Position numbers and translations under genes: made by a program. Positions 1 to 5,533 of a DNA stretch of 6,253 nucleotides are shown here, piece after piece. This DNA comes from Actinomycetota bacterium (GTDB taxonomy: Bacteria; Actinomycetota; Thermoleophilia; Gaiellales; Gaiellaceae). Position 1 is the stretch's first letter; the number at the start of each line of letters is the position of its first letter. The notes below the pieces were generated by a model. That model saw only the letters and a program-made list of their open reading frames with translations. It had not been told where the DNA came from and did not search any database. Location of the stretch: the NCBI GenBank assembly GCA_013813345.1, contig JACCRW010000100.1, positions 1-6,253 on the forward strand, written 5' to 3'.

Positions 1-72
1 ACGATCGGGCTCGAGACGATGTGCGTCGGCGGCGGGCAGGGGATGGCGATGCTCGTCGAGCGCCTCCGCTGA
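1..72 (+). CDS. Thiolase (acetyl-CoA acetyltransferase family), C-terminal end only
   Basis: Only the last 23 codons and the TGA stop are in the window; the gene begins upstream. The visible residues contain ETMCVGGGQGMAMLVERL. This is the C-terminal thiolase signature, in which the cysteine (codon at 22-24) of the CxGGGxG loop acts as the acid/base residue in the thiolytic or Claisen reaction. Thiolases cleave 3-ketoacyl-CoA to acetyl-CoA and a shortened acyl-CoA, or run the reverse condensation, in the cytoplasm. This fits the acyl-CoA genes further downstream, although a kinase gene and a regulatory gap separate them. Family assignment is firm from the motif. Whether it is a degradative (FadA-like) or biosynthetic enzyme cannot be told from so short a piece. 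Confidence 0.88.
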   Translation, partial: TIGLETMCVGGGQGMAMLVERLR

Positions 73-89
73 GCCACGAACCGGGAGAC

Positions 90-110
90 CTTGTGTTTCA
101 ACAACACAAG
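90..110. promoter_or_regulatory. Operator-like inverted repeat, copy 1
   Basis: Perfect 8-bp arms CTTGTGTT (90-97) and AACACAAG (103-110) flank a 5-bp spacer. The site is AT-rich against a very GC-rich background and lies in the gap between the thiolase stop and the kinase start. Arm length and spacing fit a dimeric helix-turn-helix repressor such as TetR, MarR or GntR. No regulator in the window is clearly its partner: the palindrome in front of the TetR gene at 967 has an unrelated sequence. A CGGGAGA box lies just before it (82-88). As RNA it would form a weak, AT-rich stem with no U-tract, so a terminator is unlikely. Confidence 0.7.
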
Positions 111-148
111 CTCGGTTCCGACCCGCACCGTTCCGAGGGTCGGGAGAA

Positions 149-171
149 GCTTGTGTTGTTCCAACACAAGC
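149..171. promoter_or_regulatory. Operator-like inverted repeat, copy 2, abutting the kinase start
   Basis: The arms GCTTGTGTTG (149-158) and CAACACAAGC (162-171) are perfectly complementary over 10 bp with a 3-bp centre. The core is the same CTTGTGTT-N5-AACACAAG as copy 1, and the two centres (positions 100 and 160) are 60 bp apart. A CGGGAGA box again precedes it (141-147). It ends 1 bp before a possible TTG start (173) and 10 bp before the GTG (182) of the kinase gene. A bound protein would therefore cover the transcription or translation start region, which suggests repression. I infer that both copies bind the same regulator, which is not obvious in this window. Confidence 0.75.
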
Positions 172-181
172 GTTGCTAGCG

Positions 182-928
182 GTGAGCGCGACCACCGATC
201 CTGCTGCCCTCGTTCCGGTGGCGCTCGAGGTTGCGGCGGAGTTCGGCGTCGAGCTCGGGGAGCCATTTGCTCTCTCGCGCCACTCGTACGTCGCCTCGGC
301 CGGCGAGGACGCGGTCTTGAAGGTGACGCCGCCCGAGGACGACGAGTCGTATGAGGAGGCGGAGGCGCTCGACCTCTGGGCCGGAGACGGCGCCGTTCGG
401 CTACTCCGGCGCGACCCCGAGCGGCGGGTGCTTCTCTTAGAGCGAGTCCGGCCCGGAACGGACCTTTCTGAGCTACCGGAGGGCGAGGCGACGGCGATCG
501 CGGTGGAGGTCGGTCGATGGCTCTGGCGCCCCGCGACCGAGCCGTTTCGCTGGATCGGCGACTGGGTTCCGCGCTGGCTCGCGGCCGCGCCGTCCGAACT
601 GACCCCGCTCGCGCTCGAGCTCTACGACTCGCTCGACGTCGGCCGTTCGACCCTCATCCACGGCGACTTTCACCATCAAAACATCCTCGATGCCGGCGGA
701 CGCCACGTCGCGATCGACCCGAAGCCGATGCTCGGTGAGCCCGAGTACGACATCCCCTCCTTCCTCTGGAATCCGCTCCCATGCCGGCTCCGGGTCGAGC
801 ACCTGGAGAGCCGGCTCGCCGCCTTCGCCGCCGCCGGGCTCGACGAGGAGCGGATGCGGAAGTGGACCGTGATCCGCGGTGCCTACCTGCAGCCACAGGA
901 AGCGGACACTCTGCGCACGCTCGTGTAA
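182..928 (+). CDS. Aminoglycoside/hydroxyurea-type phosphotransferase (APH(6)-like kinase)
   Basis: Predicted cytoplasmic ATP-dependent small-molecule kinase of the protein-kinase-like APH fold, closest in appearance to the streptomycin 6-/hydroxyurea-kinase group. Numbering from GTG 182 (248 aa): VLKV near residue 47 supplies the probable ATP-binding lysine. HGDFHHQN (160-167) is the catalytic loop, with D162 as base and N167 as metal ligand. AIDPKPM (177-183) supplies the second metal aspartate, D179, followed by GEPEYDIPSFLWNPL, typical of this group. All key residues are present. It is slightly shorter than APH(6) enzymes of about 265-305 aa. The start is uncertain: TTG 173 is in frame and would add three residues. 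Neither start has a clear Shine-Dalgarno sequence, so a leaderless or operator-proximal transcript is possible. Two identical operator-like repeats lie directly upstream. The substrate is unknown; many environmental members do not confer resistance. Confidence 0.86.
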   Translation: MSATTDPAALVPVALEVAAEFGVELGEPFALSRHSYVASAGEDAVLKVTPPEDDESYEEAEALDLWAGDGAVRLLRRDPERRVLLLERVRPGTDLSELPEGEATAIAVEVGRWLWRPATEPFRWIGDWVPRWLAAAPSELTPLALELYDSLDVGRSTLIHGDFHHQNILDAGGRHVAIDPKPMLGEPEYDIPSFLWNPLPCRLRVEHLESRLAAFAAAGLDEERMRKWTVIRGAYLQPQEADTLRTLV

Positions 929-935
929 GTTTACT

Positions 936-951
936 GACCGTACGTACGGTC
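936..951. promoter_or_regulatory. 16-bp perfect palindrome, probable TetR autoregulatory operator
   Basis: GACCGTAC (936-943) is followed immediately by its exact reverse complement GTACGGTC (944-951). The palindrome sits in the 38-bp gap between the kinase stop (926-928) and the TetR start, just ahead of the GAGGAG ribosome-binding site. TetR-family regulators commonly bind such palindromes upstream of their own gene, so control of the regulator and the downstream acyl-CoA operon is the natural inference. The sequence is unrelated to the two repeats at 90-171. Confidence 0.78.
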
Positions 952-953
952 TA

Positions 954-959
954 GAGGAG
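954..959 (+). promoter_or_regulatory. Ribosome-binding site deciding the TetR start
   Basis: GAGGAG ends 1 nt before the ATG at 961 but 7 nt before a second in-frame ATG at 967. The 7-nt spacing is normal and the 1-nt spacing is not, so 967 is preferred as the start. Confidence 0.7.
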
Positions 960-966
960 AATGGCC

Positions 967-1623
967 ATGGCCGGCAGGTCGCAGGAGATCCTCGACACGT
1001 TCACCCGGCATGTCGCCGAGTTCGGCTACGACGGGACGAGCTTCTCGCGCATCGCCGAGGAGCTCGAGCTCTCGAAGGGCACGATCGTCCATCACTTCGG
1101 GACGAAGGACAGACTCTTCGCGGCGATGCAGGAGCGCTACATGCGCCGACGACTCGCCGAGGCGCGAACGCTCGTCGACAGGCTGAGCTCGCCCGCCGAG
1201 CAGCTCGCCGCCGTCTTCTACGCCGTCGTGCTCGCCCACGTCGAGGACCGGGCGTCGATGGTTGCGAACCAGCGCGAGGTGATCCGCCTCGCCCGTCACG
1301 AGTCGATGCGCGAGGCGCGGCGGCTGCGCGCCGAGTACCGCGAGCTCGTGATCGGGCTGCTCGAAGCGGGCGTCCGCGCGACGGTCTTCCGGCCCGGGGA
1401 CGACCGCCTACGGACGTTGCTGGTATTCGGCTCGGTGCAGTGGCTCTGGACCTGGTTCGACCCGGACGGAGAAAGCTCGGTCGAGGAGGTTGCGGCCGCT
1501 GTCGTCGACGTCGTCCTCGGCGGTCTGCTCGTCGACCGGTCGGACCTCGAACGGCTTGCGGATCCCGACGGGCCGATCGTCGAGCTCGTTCGCGCCAGCA
1601 TCGCCGAGCCGGTGGCGACCTGA
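967..1623 (+). CDS. TetR/AcrR-family transcriptional regulator of the acyl-CoA operon
   Basis: DNA-binding, ligand-responsive repressor of 218 aa, a normal TetR length. The N-terminal domain (about 6-54) carries the three-helix TetR fold. Its helix-turn-helix, FSRIAEELELSKGTIVHHF (26-44), is followed by the usual GTKDRLF. The divergent C-terminal domain (about 55-218) would bind the effector; its WLWTWFDPDG segment (about 157-166) and all-helical pattern resemble regulators of fatty-acid or steroid acyl-CoA genes (KstR2/FadR-like), so an acyl-CoA ligand is inferred. ATG 967 is chosen over ATG 961 from ribosome-binding-site spacing. A 16-bp palindrome lies just upstream, suggesting autoregulation. 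Its TGA stop overlaps the next start by one base (TGATG, 1621-1625), so it is probably the first gene of the operon. Family certain; ligand not known. Confidence 0.93.
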   Translation: MAGRSQEILDTFTRHVAEFGYDGTSFSRIAEELELSKGTIVHHFGTKDRLFAAMQERYMRRRLAEARTLVDRLSSPAEQLAAVFYAVVLAHVEDRASMVANQREVIRLARHESMREARRLRAEYRELVIGLLEAGVRATVFRPGDDRLRTLLVFGSVQWLWTWFDPDGESSVEEVAAAVVDVVLGGLLVDRSDLERLADPDGPIVELVRASIAEPVAT

Positions 1624-1829
1624 TGTCCGTTCTCGCCTCCACGCTCCGCAGCTCCCCCGACTACGAGGCCAACCGGGCCGCCGCGCTCGAGGCGCTGGAA
1701 CACGTCCGCGACCTCGCCGACACCGTCCTCGCCGCCGGCGGACCGAGATCGACGACGAGACACCGCGAGCGCGGCAAGCTCCTCGCGCGCGAACGCATCG
1801 ATCTCCTGCTCGACGAGGACGCCGGCGCG
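1623..1829 (+). pseudogene. Acyl-CoA carboxylase beta subunit (carboxyltransferase), N-terminal remnant
   Basis: From ATG 1623 the first 66 or so codons read like the start of a biotin-dependent acyl-CoA carboxylase beta subunit (acetyl-/propionyl-/methylcrotonyl-CoA type). The opening is MSVLASTLRSSPDYEANRAA, a helical stretch follows, then the characteristic RHRERGKLLARERIDLLLDE (46-65). Whole subunits are about 510-540 aa and carry the crotonase-fold carboxyltransferase domains; none of that is present. Right after LLLDEDA the sequence becomes acyl-CoA dehydrogenase (ALGYLG...). A ribosome staying in this frame would run through the dehydrogenase out of frame and stop at 3107, inside the ligase gene. 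Start-stop overlap with TetR indicates this was once the second gene of the operon. The end coordinate is approximate (junction about 1818-1830). Identification rests on family resemblance recalled from memory, without alignment. Confidence 0.75.
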
Positions 1830-1842
1830 CTCGGCTATCTCG

Positions 1843-2841
1843 GCCAACATCCCGGAGGAGTACGGCGGTGGAGGCGGCGGGATCGCCGAGCTCGCGATCG
1901 TCTGCGAGGAGCTCGCCGCCGCCGGCTGTCCGTTGCTGATGATCGTCGTCTCACCGGCCATCGCCGGCACGATCATCGCCCAGAGCGGCACCGAGGAGCA
2001 GAAGACGGCGTGGCTGCCCGGTCTCGCCGATGGGGCGGCCAAGCTCGCGTTTGCGATCACCGAGTCCGACGCAGGCACGAACTCCCACAACCTTGCCACC
2101 GTCGCCCGCCGCGACAACGACGGCTGGATCCTGAACGGCCGCAAGACCTACATCTCAGGCGTCGACGAGTCGGACGCAGTCCTCGTCGTCGGCCGCAGCG
2201 AGGACGAGCGCACCGGACGCCTCCGCCCGGCGCTCTTCATCGTCCCGCGCGACACGCCGGGCTTCGAGTGGAAGCCGATCGAGATGGACGTAACGGCACC
2301 CGAGGAGCAGTACGCCTGCTTCTTCGACGACGTGGACCTGCCGGCCGAGGCGCTCGTCGGCGGCGACGTCGCCGGGCTCGACCAGCTCTTCGCCGGGCTG
2401 AACCCGGAGCGGATCACGATCGCCGCCTACGCGAACGGAATCGCGCGCTACGCCCTCGCGAAGGCATCCGCGTACGCCAAGGAGCGCCGAGTGTGGGACG
2501 TCCCGATCGGCGCTCACCAGGGCGTCGCTCATCCGCTGGCCGAGGCCGCGAGGCAGGTCGAGCTGGCTCGGCTGATCACGAGCAAGGCCGCGGCGCTGCA
2601 CGATGCAGGCGACAAGGCGGCCGGCGAGGCCGCGAACATGGCGAAGCTCGCCTCGGCCGACGCCGCCCTCCTGGCGCTCGACCGGGCGATCCAGGCGCAC
2701 GGCGGCAACGGCCTCGCGAGCGAGTACGACCTCGCCGCGTACTGGGGCGTCCTGCGGGTCGCCAGGATCGCGCCCGTCAGCCGCGAGATGATCCTCAACT
2801 ACGTCGCCCAGCACACGCTCGGGCTCCCGCGCTCGTACTGA
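1843..2841 (+). CDS. Acyl-CoA dehydrogenase, N-terminally truncated and frame-disrupted (probable pseudogene)
   Basis: FAD-dependent alpha,beta-desaturase of acyl-CoA thioesters, passing electrons to ETF. Homology starts near 1830. The usual LGYLG-ANIPEEYGGGG segment is split: LGYLG is in the frame of ATG 1623, ANIPEEYGG onward in the frame shown, as if 2 nt were lost near 1842-1845. The in-frame part has 332 residues against about 380 in the family, so roughly 45 N-terminal residues are missing. No start lies at the native position; TTG 1933 (302 aa) and ATG 1939 are the first in-frame candidates. Numbered from 1933: AITESDAGTNS (41-51) is family signature 1, QAHGGNG (254-260) the FAD-contact signature 2, and PVSREMILNY (281-290) the probable catalytic-glutamate region. 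The body is intact, suggesting recent damage, an assembly or sequencing error, or a truncated product. The ligase gene follows after 19 nt. Confidence 0.85.
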   Translation, partial: ANIPEEYGGGGGGIAELAIVCEELAAAGCPLLMIVVSPAIAGTIIAQSGTEEQKTAWLPGLADGAAKLAFAITESDAGTNSHNLATVARRDNDGWILNGRKTYISGVDESDAVLVVGRSEDERTGRLRPALFIVPRDTPGFEWKPIEMDVTAPEEQYACFFDDVDLPAEALVGGDVAGLDQLFAGLNPERITIAAYANGIARYALAKASAYAKERRVWDVPIGAHQGVAHPLAEAARQVELARLITSKAAALHDAGDKAAGEAANMAKLASADAALLALDRAIQAHGGNGLASEYDLAAYWGVLRVARIAPVSREMILNYVAQHTLGLPRSY

Positions 2842-2848
2842 ATTCTGA

Positions 2849-2854
2849 AAGGAG
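2849..2854 (+). promoter_or_regulatory. Strong ribosome-binding site of the acyl-CoA ligase gene
   Basis: AAGGAG lies 6 nt before ATG 2861, in the 19-nt gap after the dehydrogenase stop. It is the strongest Shine-Dalgarno sequence in the window, so the ligase can be translated independently of the broken genes upstream. Confidence 0.75.
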
Positions 2855-2860
2855 AGAGCC

Positions 2861-4417
2861 ATGGCCATCGCCTTCGCCCACCTCTACGACCTCGTCGGCC
2901 GCTGGGCCGCCGAGACGCCCGAGCGGACCGCGCTCGAGTTCGGCGAAGCCCGGTGGACGTGGCGAGAGCTCGACGAACGCATTCGCCGCTCGGCAGGGGC
3001 GCTCCGGGCCGTCGGCGCGCAGCGAGGCGATCGCGTCGCCTTCCTCGAGAAGAACCATCCGGCCTGCCTCGAGACCACGTTCGGGGCCGCCCTCTGCGGC
3101 GCCGTGAACGCGGTCGTCAACTTTCGCCTGTCCCCGGGCGAGGTCGCCGACGTGGTCAACGACTCCCGCGCCAAGATGCTCTTCGTGGGCGCCGAGCTCC
3201 TGGACGTGGTCGAGCAGATACGCGACCGGCTCGAGACCGTCGAGCGCGTGGTGATCGTGGGCGGAGACGCGGACGAGTACGAGTCGTGGCTCGCAGGTGC
3301 AGAGCCGATCGAGGTTGCCGCCGTCGGCGAACCCGACGACTGCTGCTTGCAGCTCTACACCTCAGGCACGACGGGACTCCCGAAGGGCGCCATGCTCACG
3401 CATCGCGGAATCGGGGCGCACACGAGCGCGGTGGCGGAGGAGTTCGCGATGACCGCCGAGAGCGTGAGCGTCGTCGCGATGCCGCTGTTCCACGTCGGCG
3501 GAATCTGTTACGCGTTCGTCAGCCTGCTCGCCGGCGCCCGGACGCTCCTCGTTCGAGAGCCGATCCCCGACGCGATCTTCGACCTCGTCGAACGCGAGCG
3601 GGCGACACACGGCTTCTTCGTGCCGGCGCTCTTCGCCGCGTTCATGCAGACGCCGGAACGAGCCGGCGAGGCGCTGTCCGGGATGGAATGCCTGGTGTAC
3701 GGCGCCTCGCCGATGCCGCTGCCGTTGCTCGAGCGCTGCCTCGAGCTCCTTCCCGTCGACTTCCACCAGGTGTACGGGATGACCGAGATGGCGGGCGTGA
3801 TCAGCGCGCTCGGTCCTCAGGAGCACCGCGACCCGGAACGGCGCGACCTGCTTGCGTCCGCCGGTCGCGCGATCCGCGACGCGGAGGTGAAGGTCGTCGA
3901 CGCCGTTACCCTGGCGGAAGTCCCGGTCGGTGAGATCGGCGAGCTCTGGATCCGCTCGCCGCAGGTGATGGCCGGGTACTGGGGCAAGCCGGAGGAGACC
4001 GCGCTCGTGCTGGAGCCCGACGGCTGGTACCGCACCGGCGATGTCGGCTATCTCGATGGCGACGGCTACCTCTTCATCCGGGACCGGGTCAAGGACATGA
4101 TCATCTCGGGCGGCGAGAACATCTATGCGGTCGAGGTGGAGCGCGTCGCGATCGAGCACCCGGCGGTCGCGGACGTCGCCGTGATCGGGATTCCGGACGA
4201 CCGTTGGGGCGAGGCCGTCAAGGCCATCGTCGTTCCGGCCGAAGGCGCGGAGGTCGACGCGGACAACCTGATCGCCTTCTGCCGCGCACGACTCGCTCAC
4301 TACAAGTGCCCGACCTCCGTCGACCTCGTCGACGCGCTGCCGCGCAACACAACGGGCAAGGTGCTCAAGCGTGAGCTGCGCGATCCGCACTGGGCCGGAC
4401 GGGAGCGGCTGGTATGA
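2861..4417 (+). CDS. AMP-forming acyl-CoA synthetase/ligase (fatty-acid--CoA ligase type)
   Basis: Activates a carboxylic acid with ATP to an acyl-adenylate and transfers it to CoA. The 518-aa length is typical of the ANL superfamily. Motifs in order: YTSGTTGLPKG (166-176), the AMP-binding phosphate loop; YGMTE (305-309), the adenine/carboxylate motif; GWYRTGD (388-394), whose D394 contacts the ribose; FIRDRVKDMIISGGENIY (405-422), the hinge and A8 region; and PRNTTGK (494-500), with K500 the adenylation lysine. All catalytic motifs are intact. No signal peptide or membrane segment is seen. It starts after a strong ribosome-binding site and its stop overlaps the next gene by 4 bp (ATGA, 4414-4417), so the two are translationally coupled. 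It would supply the CoA thioester for the dehydrogenase/hydratase of this operon. The substrate (medium- or long-chain, branched or aromatic acid) cannot be read from the sequence. Confidence 0.94.
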   Translation: MAIAFAHLYDLVGRWAAETPERTALEFGEARWTWRELDERIRRSAGALRAVGAQRGDRVAFLEKNHPACLETTFGAALCGAVNAVVNFRLSPGEVADVVNDSRAKMLFVGAELLDVVEQIRDRLETVERVVIVGGDADEYESWLAGAEPIEVAAVGEPDDCCLQLYTSGTTGLPKGAMLTHRGIGAHTSAVAEEFAMTAESVSVVAMPLFHVGGICYAFVSLLAGARTLLVREPIPDAIFDLVERERATHGFFVPALFAAFMQTPERAGEALSGMECLVYGASPMPLPLLERCLELLPVDFHQVYGMTEMAGVISALGPQEHRDPERRDLLASAGRAIRDAEVKVVDAVTLAEVPVGEIGELWIRSPQVMAGYWGKPEETALVLEPDGWYRTGDVGYLDGDGYLFIRDRVKDMIISGGENIYAVEVERVAIEHPAVADVAVIGIPDDRWGEAVKAIVVPAEGAEVDADNLIAFCRARLAHYKCPTSVDLVDALPRNTTGKVLKRELRDPHWAGRERLV

Positions 4418-4869
4418 GCGGCTCGGAGTCTGCGGCGCTCCACTTCGAGGAGTTCGAGGTCGGGCACGAGTGGACGACCCAGGGCCGGACGGTCACCGAA
4501 GCTGACGTCGTCGCGTTCGCGGCGCTCTCGGGAGATACGAACCCGCTGCACGTCGATGCCCAGTTCGCGCGCACGACGCCGTTCGGAGAGCGGATCGCCC
4601 ACGGTGTGCTCGGGCTTTCGATCGCGACGGGCCTGATCAGCAAGCTCGGGATCATCGAGGGGACGACGATCGCGTTCGTCGGCCTCGAATGGAGCTTCAG
4701 AGCCCCGATCCTCTTCGGCGACACGATCACCGTGCGCTCGCGTGTCTCCGACAAGCGCGAGACCTCGAAGCCCGATCGCGGGATCGTGATCTTTTCGGTC
4801 GAGCTCGTCAACCAGCGCGGCGAGGTCGTCCAAGAGGGCAAGCAGACGCTGCTGATGCGCCGCCGCTAG
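4414..4869 (+). CDS. MaoC-family (R)-specific enoyl-CoA hydratase
   Basis: Hot-dog-fold hydratase adding water to a 2-enoyl-CoA to give the (R)-3-hydroxyacyl-CoA. It has 151 aa, the normal single-domain MaoC length. The hydratase-2 motif is clear: AFAALSGDTNPLHVD (34-48), with D41 and H46 as the catalytic pair, followed by the usual FGERIAHGVLGLS (57-69) that forms the substrate tunnel and dimer contact. The C-terminal half (about 80-151) supplies the remaining beta-strands. ATG 4414 overlaps the ligase stop (ATGA), indicating coupled expression. In an intact pathway it would act on the product of the acyl-CoA dehydrogenase. Its TAG stop overlaps that of the oppositely oriented next gene inside CTAG (4866-4869), so no terminator can lie between them. 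Confidence 0.93.
   Translation: MSGSESAALHFEEFEVGHEWTTQGRTVTEADVVAFAALSGDTNPLHVDAQFARTTPFGERIAHGVLGLSIATGLISKLGIIEGTTIAFVGLEWSFRAPILFGDTITVRSRVSDKRETSKPDRGIVIFSVELVNQRGEVVQEGKQTLLMRRR
4866..4869. other. Overlapping convergent stop codons (CTAG)
   Basis: The MaoC stop TAG occupies 4867-4869, and the DHFR-like gene's TAG on the other strand occupies 4866-4868. The palindrome CTAG therefore serves both, and the two converging coding regions have no intergenic base. Confidence 0.9.
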
Positions 4870-5468
4870 CGGACGACGCGGTAGCGGAGATGGGTGACGC
4901 CTTCCGACTCGATCACCCTCGTCTGCTCCAGCTCGATCGGGTTCGAGCCGAGGTGATCGAAGAGCCGTACACCTGAGCCGAGGAGGAGCGGGACGACGCT
5001 GACCTGGATCTCGTCGAGCTTCCCGGCGCGGAGCACTTGCTGGGCGACGTCAGCCGCCGATACTCCCACCTTCAGCTCGCCGGCGGCTTCCTGAGCCAGC
5101 TCGAGCGCGCGCTCGATCCCCTCCGTCACGAATGAGACCTGGGGGCTCCATTCGCCCTGCGTCGGCGCCTCGTGGGTGACGACGAAGATCGGCACGTCGA
5201 TCGGATGGCCGTTCTTCCAGCCGCCCGCGATGTCGAAGGTGCGGCGGCCGCTGACTCCGGCGCCGACCTCGGTCAGCCACTCCTCGACCACGATCTTGCT
5301 CGCATCAGGCGGGGCGAGTCGCTGCTCGACGCGATTCGACTCCGGTCCGGCGCTCATCCAGGTGAACAGCCGCTCGCCGCCGCGGCCGAGCGGAAGGCCG
5401 GGACCGTCGTCGCTGCCGGCGATGAATCCATCAAGCGACATCGTGAGATCGACGACGACATTGCCCAT
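4866..5468 (-). CDS. Dihydrofolate reductase-like protein (RibD C-terminal domain family)
   Basis: Predicted cytoplasmic NAD(P)H-dependent reductase of the DHFR/RibD-C fold, 200 aa, normal for stand-alone members; physiological substrates of these are mostly unknown. MSLDGFIAG (10-18) is the start-strand motif. GRRTFD (74-79) corresponds to the cofactor-site GRxT(Y/F) segment, PIFVVTHE (93-100) to the core strand, and LDEIQVSVVPLLLGSGVRLFD (151-171) to the C-terminal signature. Oddity: the usual VxGGA cofactor-phosphate loop appears as VGVSAAD (134-140), without the paired glycines, so cofactor binding may be altered. ATG 5468 is supported by AAAGGA (5476-5481) 7 nt upstream on the minus strand. 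It lies 65 nt after the histidine-phosphatase gene on the same strand and probably shares its transcript. It converges on MaoC with overlapping stop codons. Confidence 0.85.
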   Translation of the reverse strand: MGNVVVDLTMSLDGFIAGSDDGPGLPLGRGGERLFTWMSAGPESNRVEQRLAPPDASKIVVEEWLTEVGAGVSGRRTFDIAGGWKNGHPIDVPIFVVTHEAPTQGEWSPQVSFVTEGIERALELAQEAAGELKVGVSAADVAQQVLRAGKLDEIQVSVVPLLLGSGVRLFDHLGSNPIELEQTRVIESEGVTHLRYRVVR

Positions 5469-5475
5469 GTCGGAG

Positions 5476-5481
5476 TCCTTT
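5476..5481 (-). promoter_or_regulatory. Ribosome-binding site of the DHFR-like gene
   Basis: On the minus strand AAAGGA stands 7 nt before ATG 5468 and fixes that start. The rest of the 65-bp gap (5469-5533) shows no convincing promoter or terminator. Confidence 0.65.
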
Positions 5482-5533
5482 CAGGTGGCTGGGATCTGGC
5501 TTCGGAAGCTCTGACTGCCGATCGGGGCGAACC

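Noticed and set aside
118..143. Inverted repeat CCGACCC/GGGTCGG with a 12-nt loop between the two operators, possible thiolase terminator
   Set aside because: Only 7-bp arms in GC-rich DNA and no T-tract follows. A bidirectional or rho-independent terminator is not supported, though the stretch may be part of the regulatory region.
91..354. Short open frame starting in the first inverted repeat
   Set aside because: Cys/Arg/Gly-rich, overlaps the kinase in another frame, and its start lies inside the operator; no coding signal.
1296..2144. Long minus-strand open frame opposite TetR and the scar
   Set aside because: It is antisense to clear coding sequence, Ser/Arg/Pro-rich, with no recognisable domain or ribosome-binding site; a codon-bias shadow.
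879..3107. A 2.2-kb open frame on the + strand spanning the kinase end, TetR, dehydrogenase and ligase start
   Set aside because: It is arginine-rich low-information sequence in the wrong frame over well-recognised genes, open only because the DNA is GC-rich. The one meaningful part is 1623 to about 1844 (carboxylase remnant and dehydrogenase LGYLG).
3362..4390. Long minus-strand open frame opposite the ligase gene
   Set aside because: The ligase strand carries all the family motifs; the antisense translation shows none.
182..4869. A kinase plus acyl-CoA genes as a possible new antibiotic-modification or biosynthetic cluster
   Set aside because: The kinase is set apart by its own distinct operators and the rest is a standard acyl-CoA catabolic set. 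No synthase, transporter or tailoring gene supports a biosynthetic cluster.
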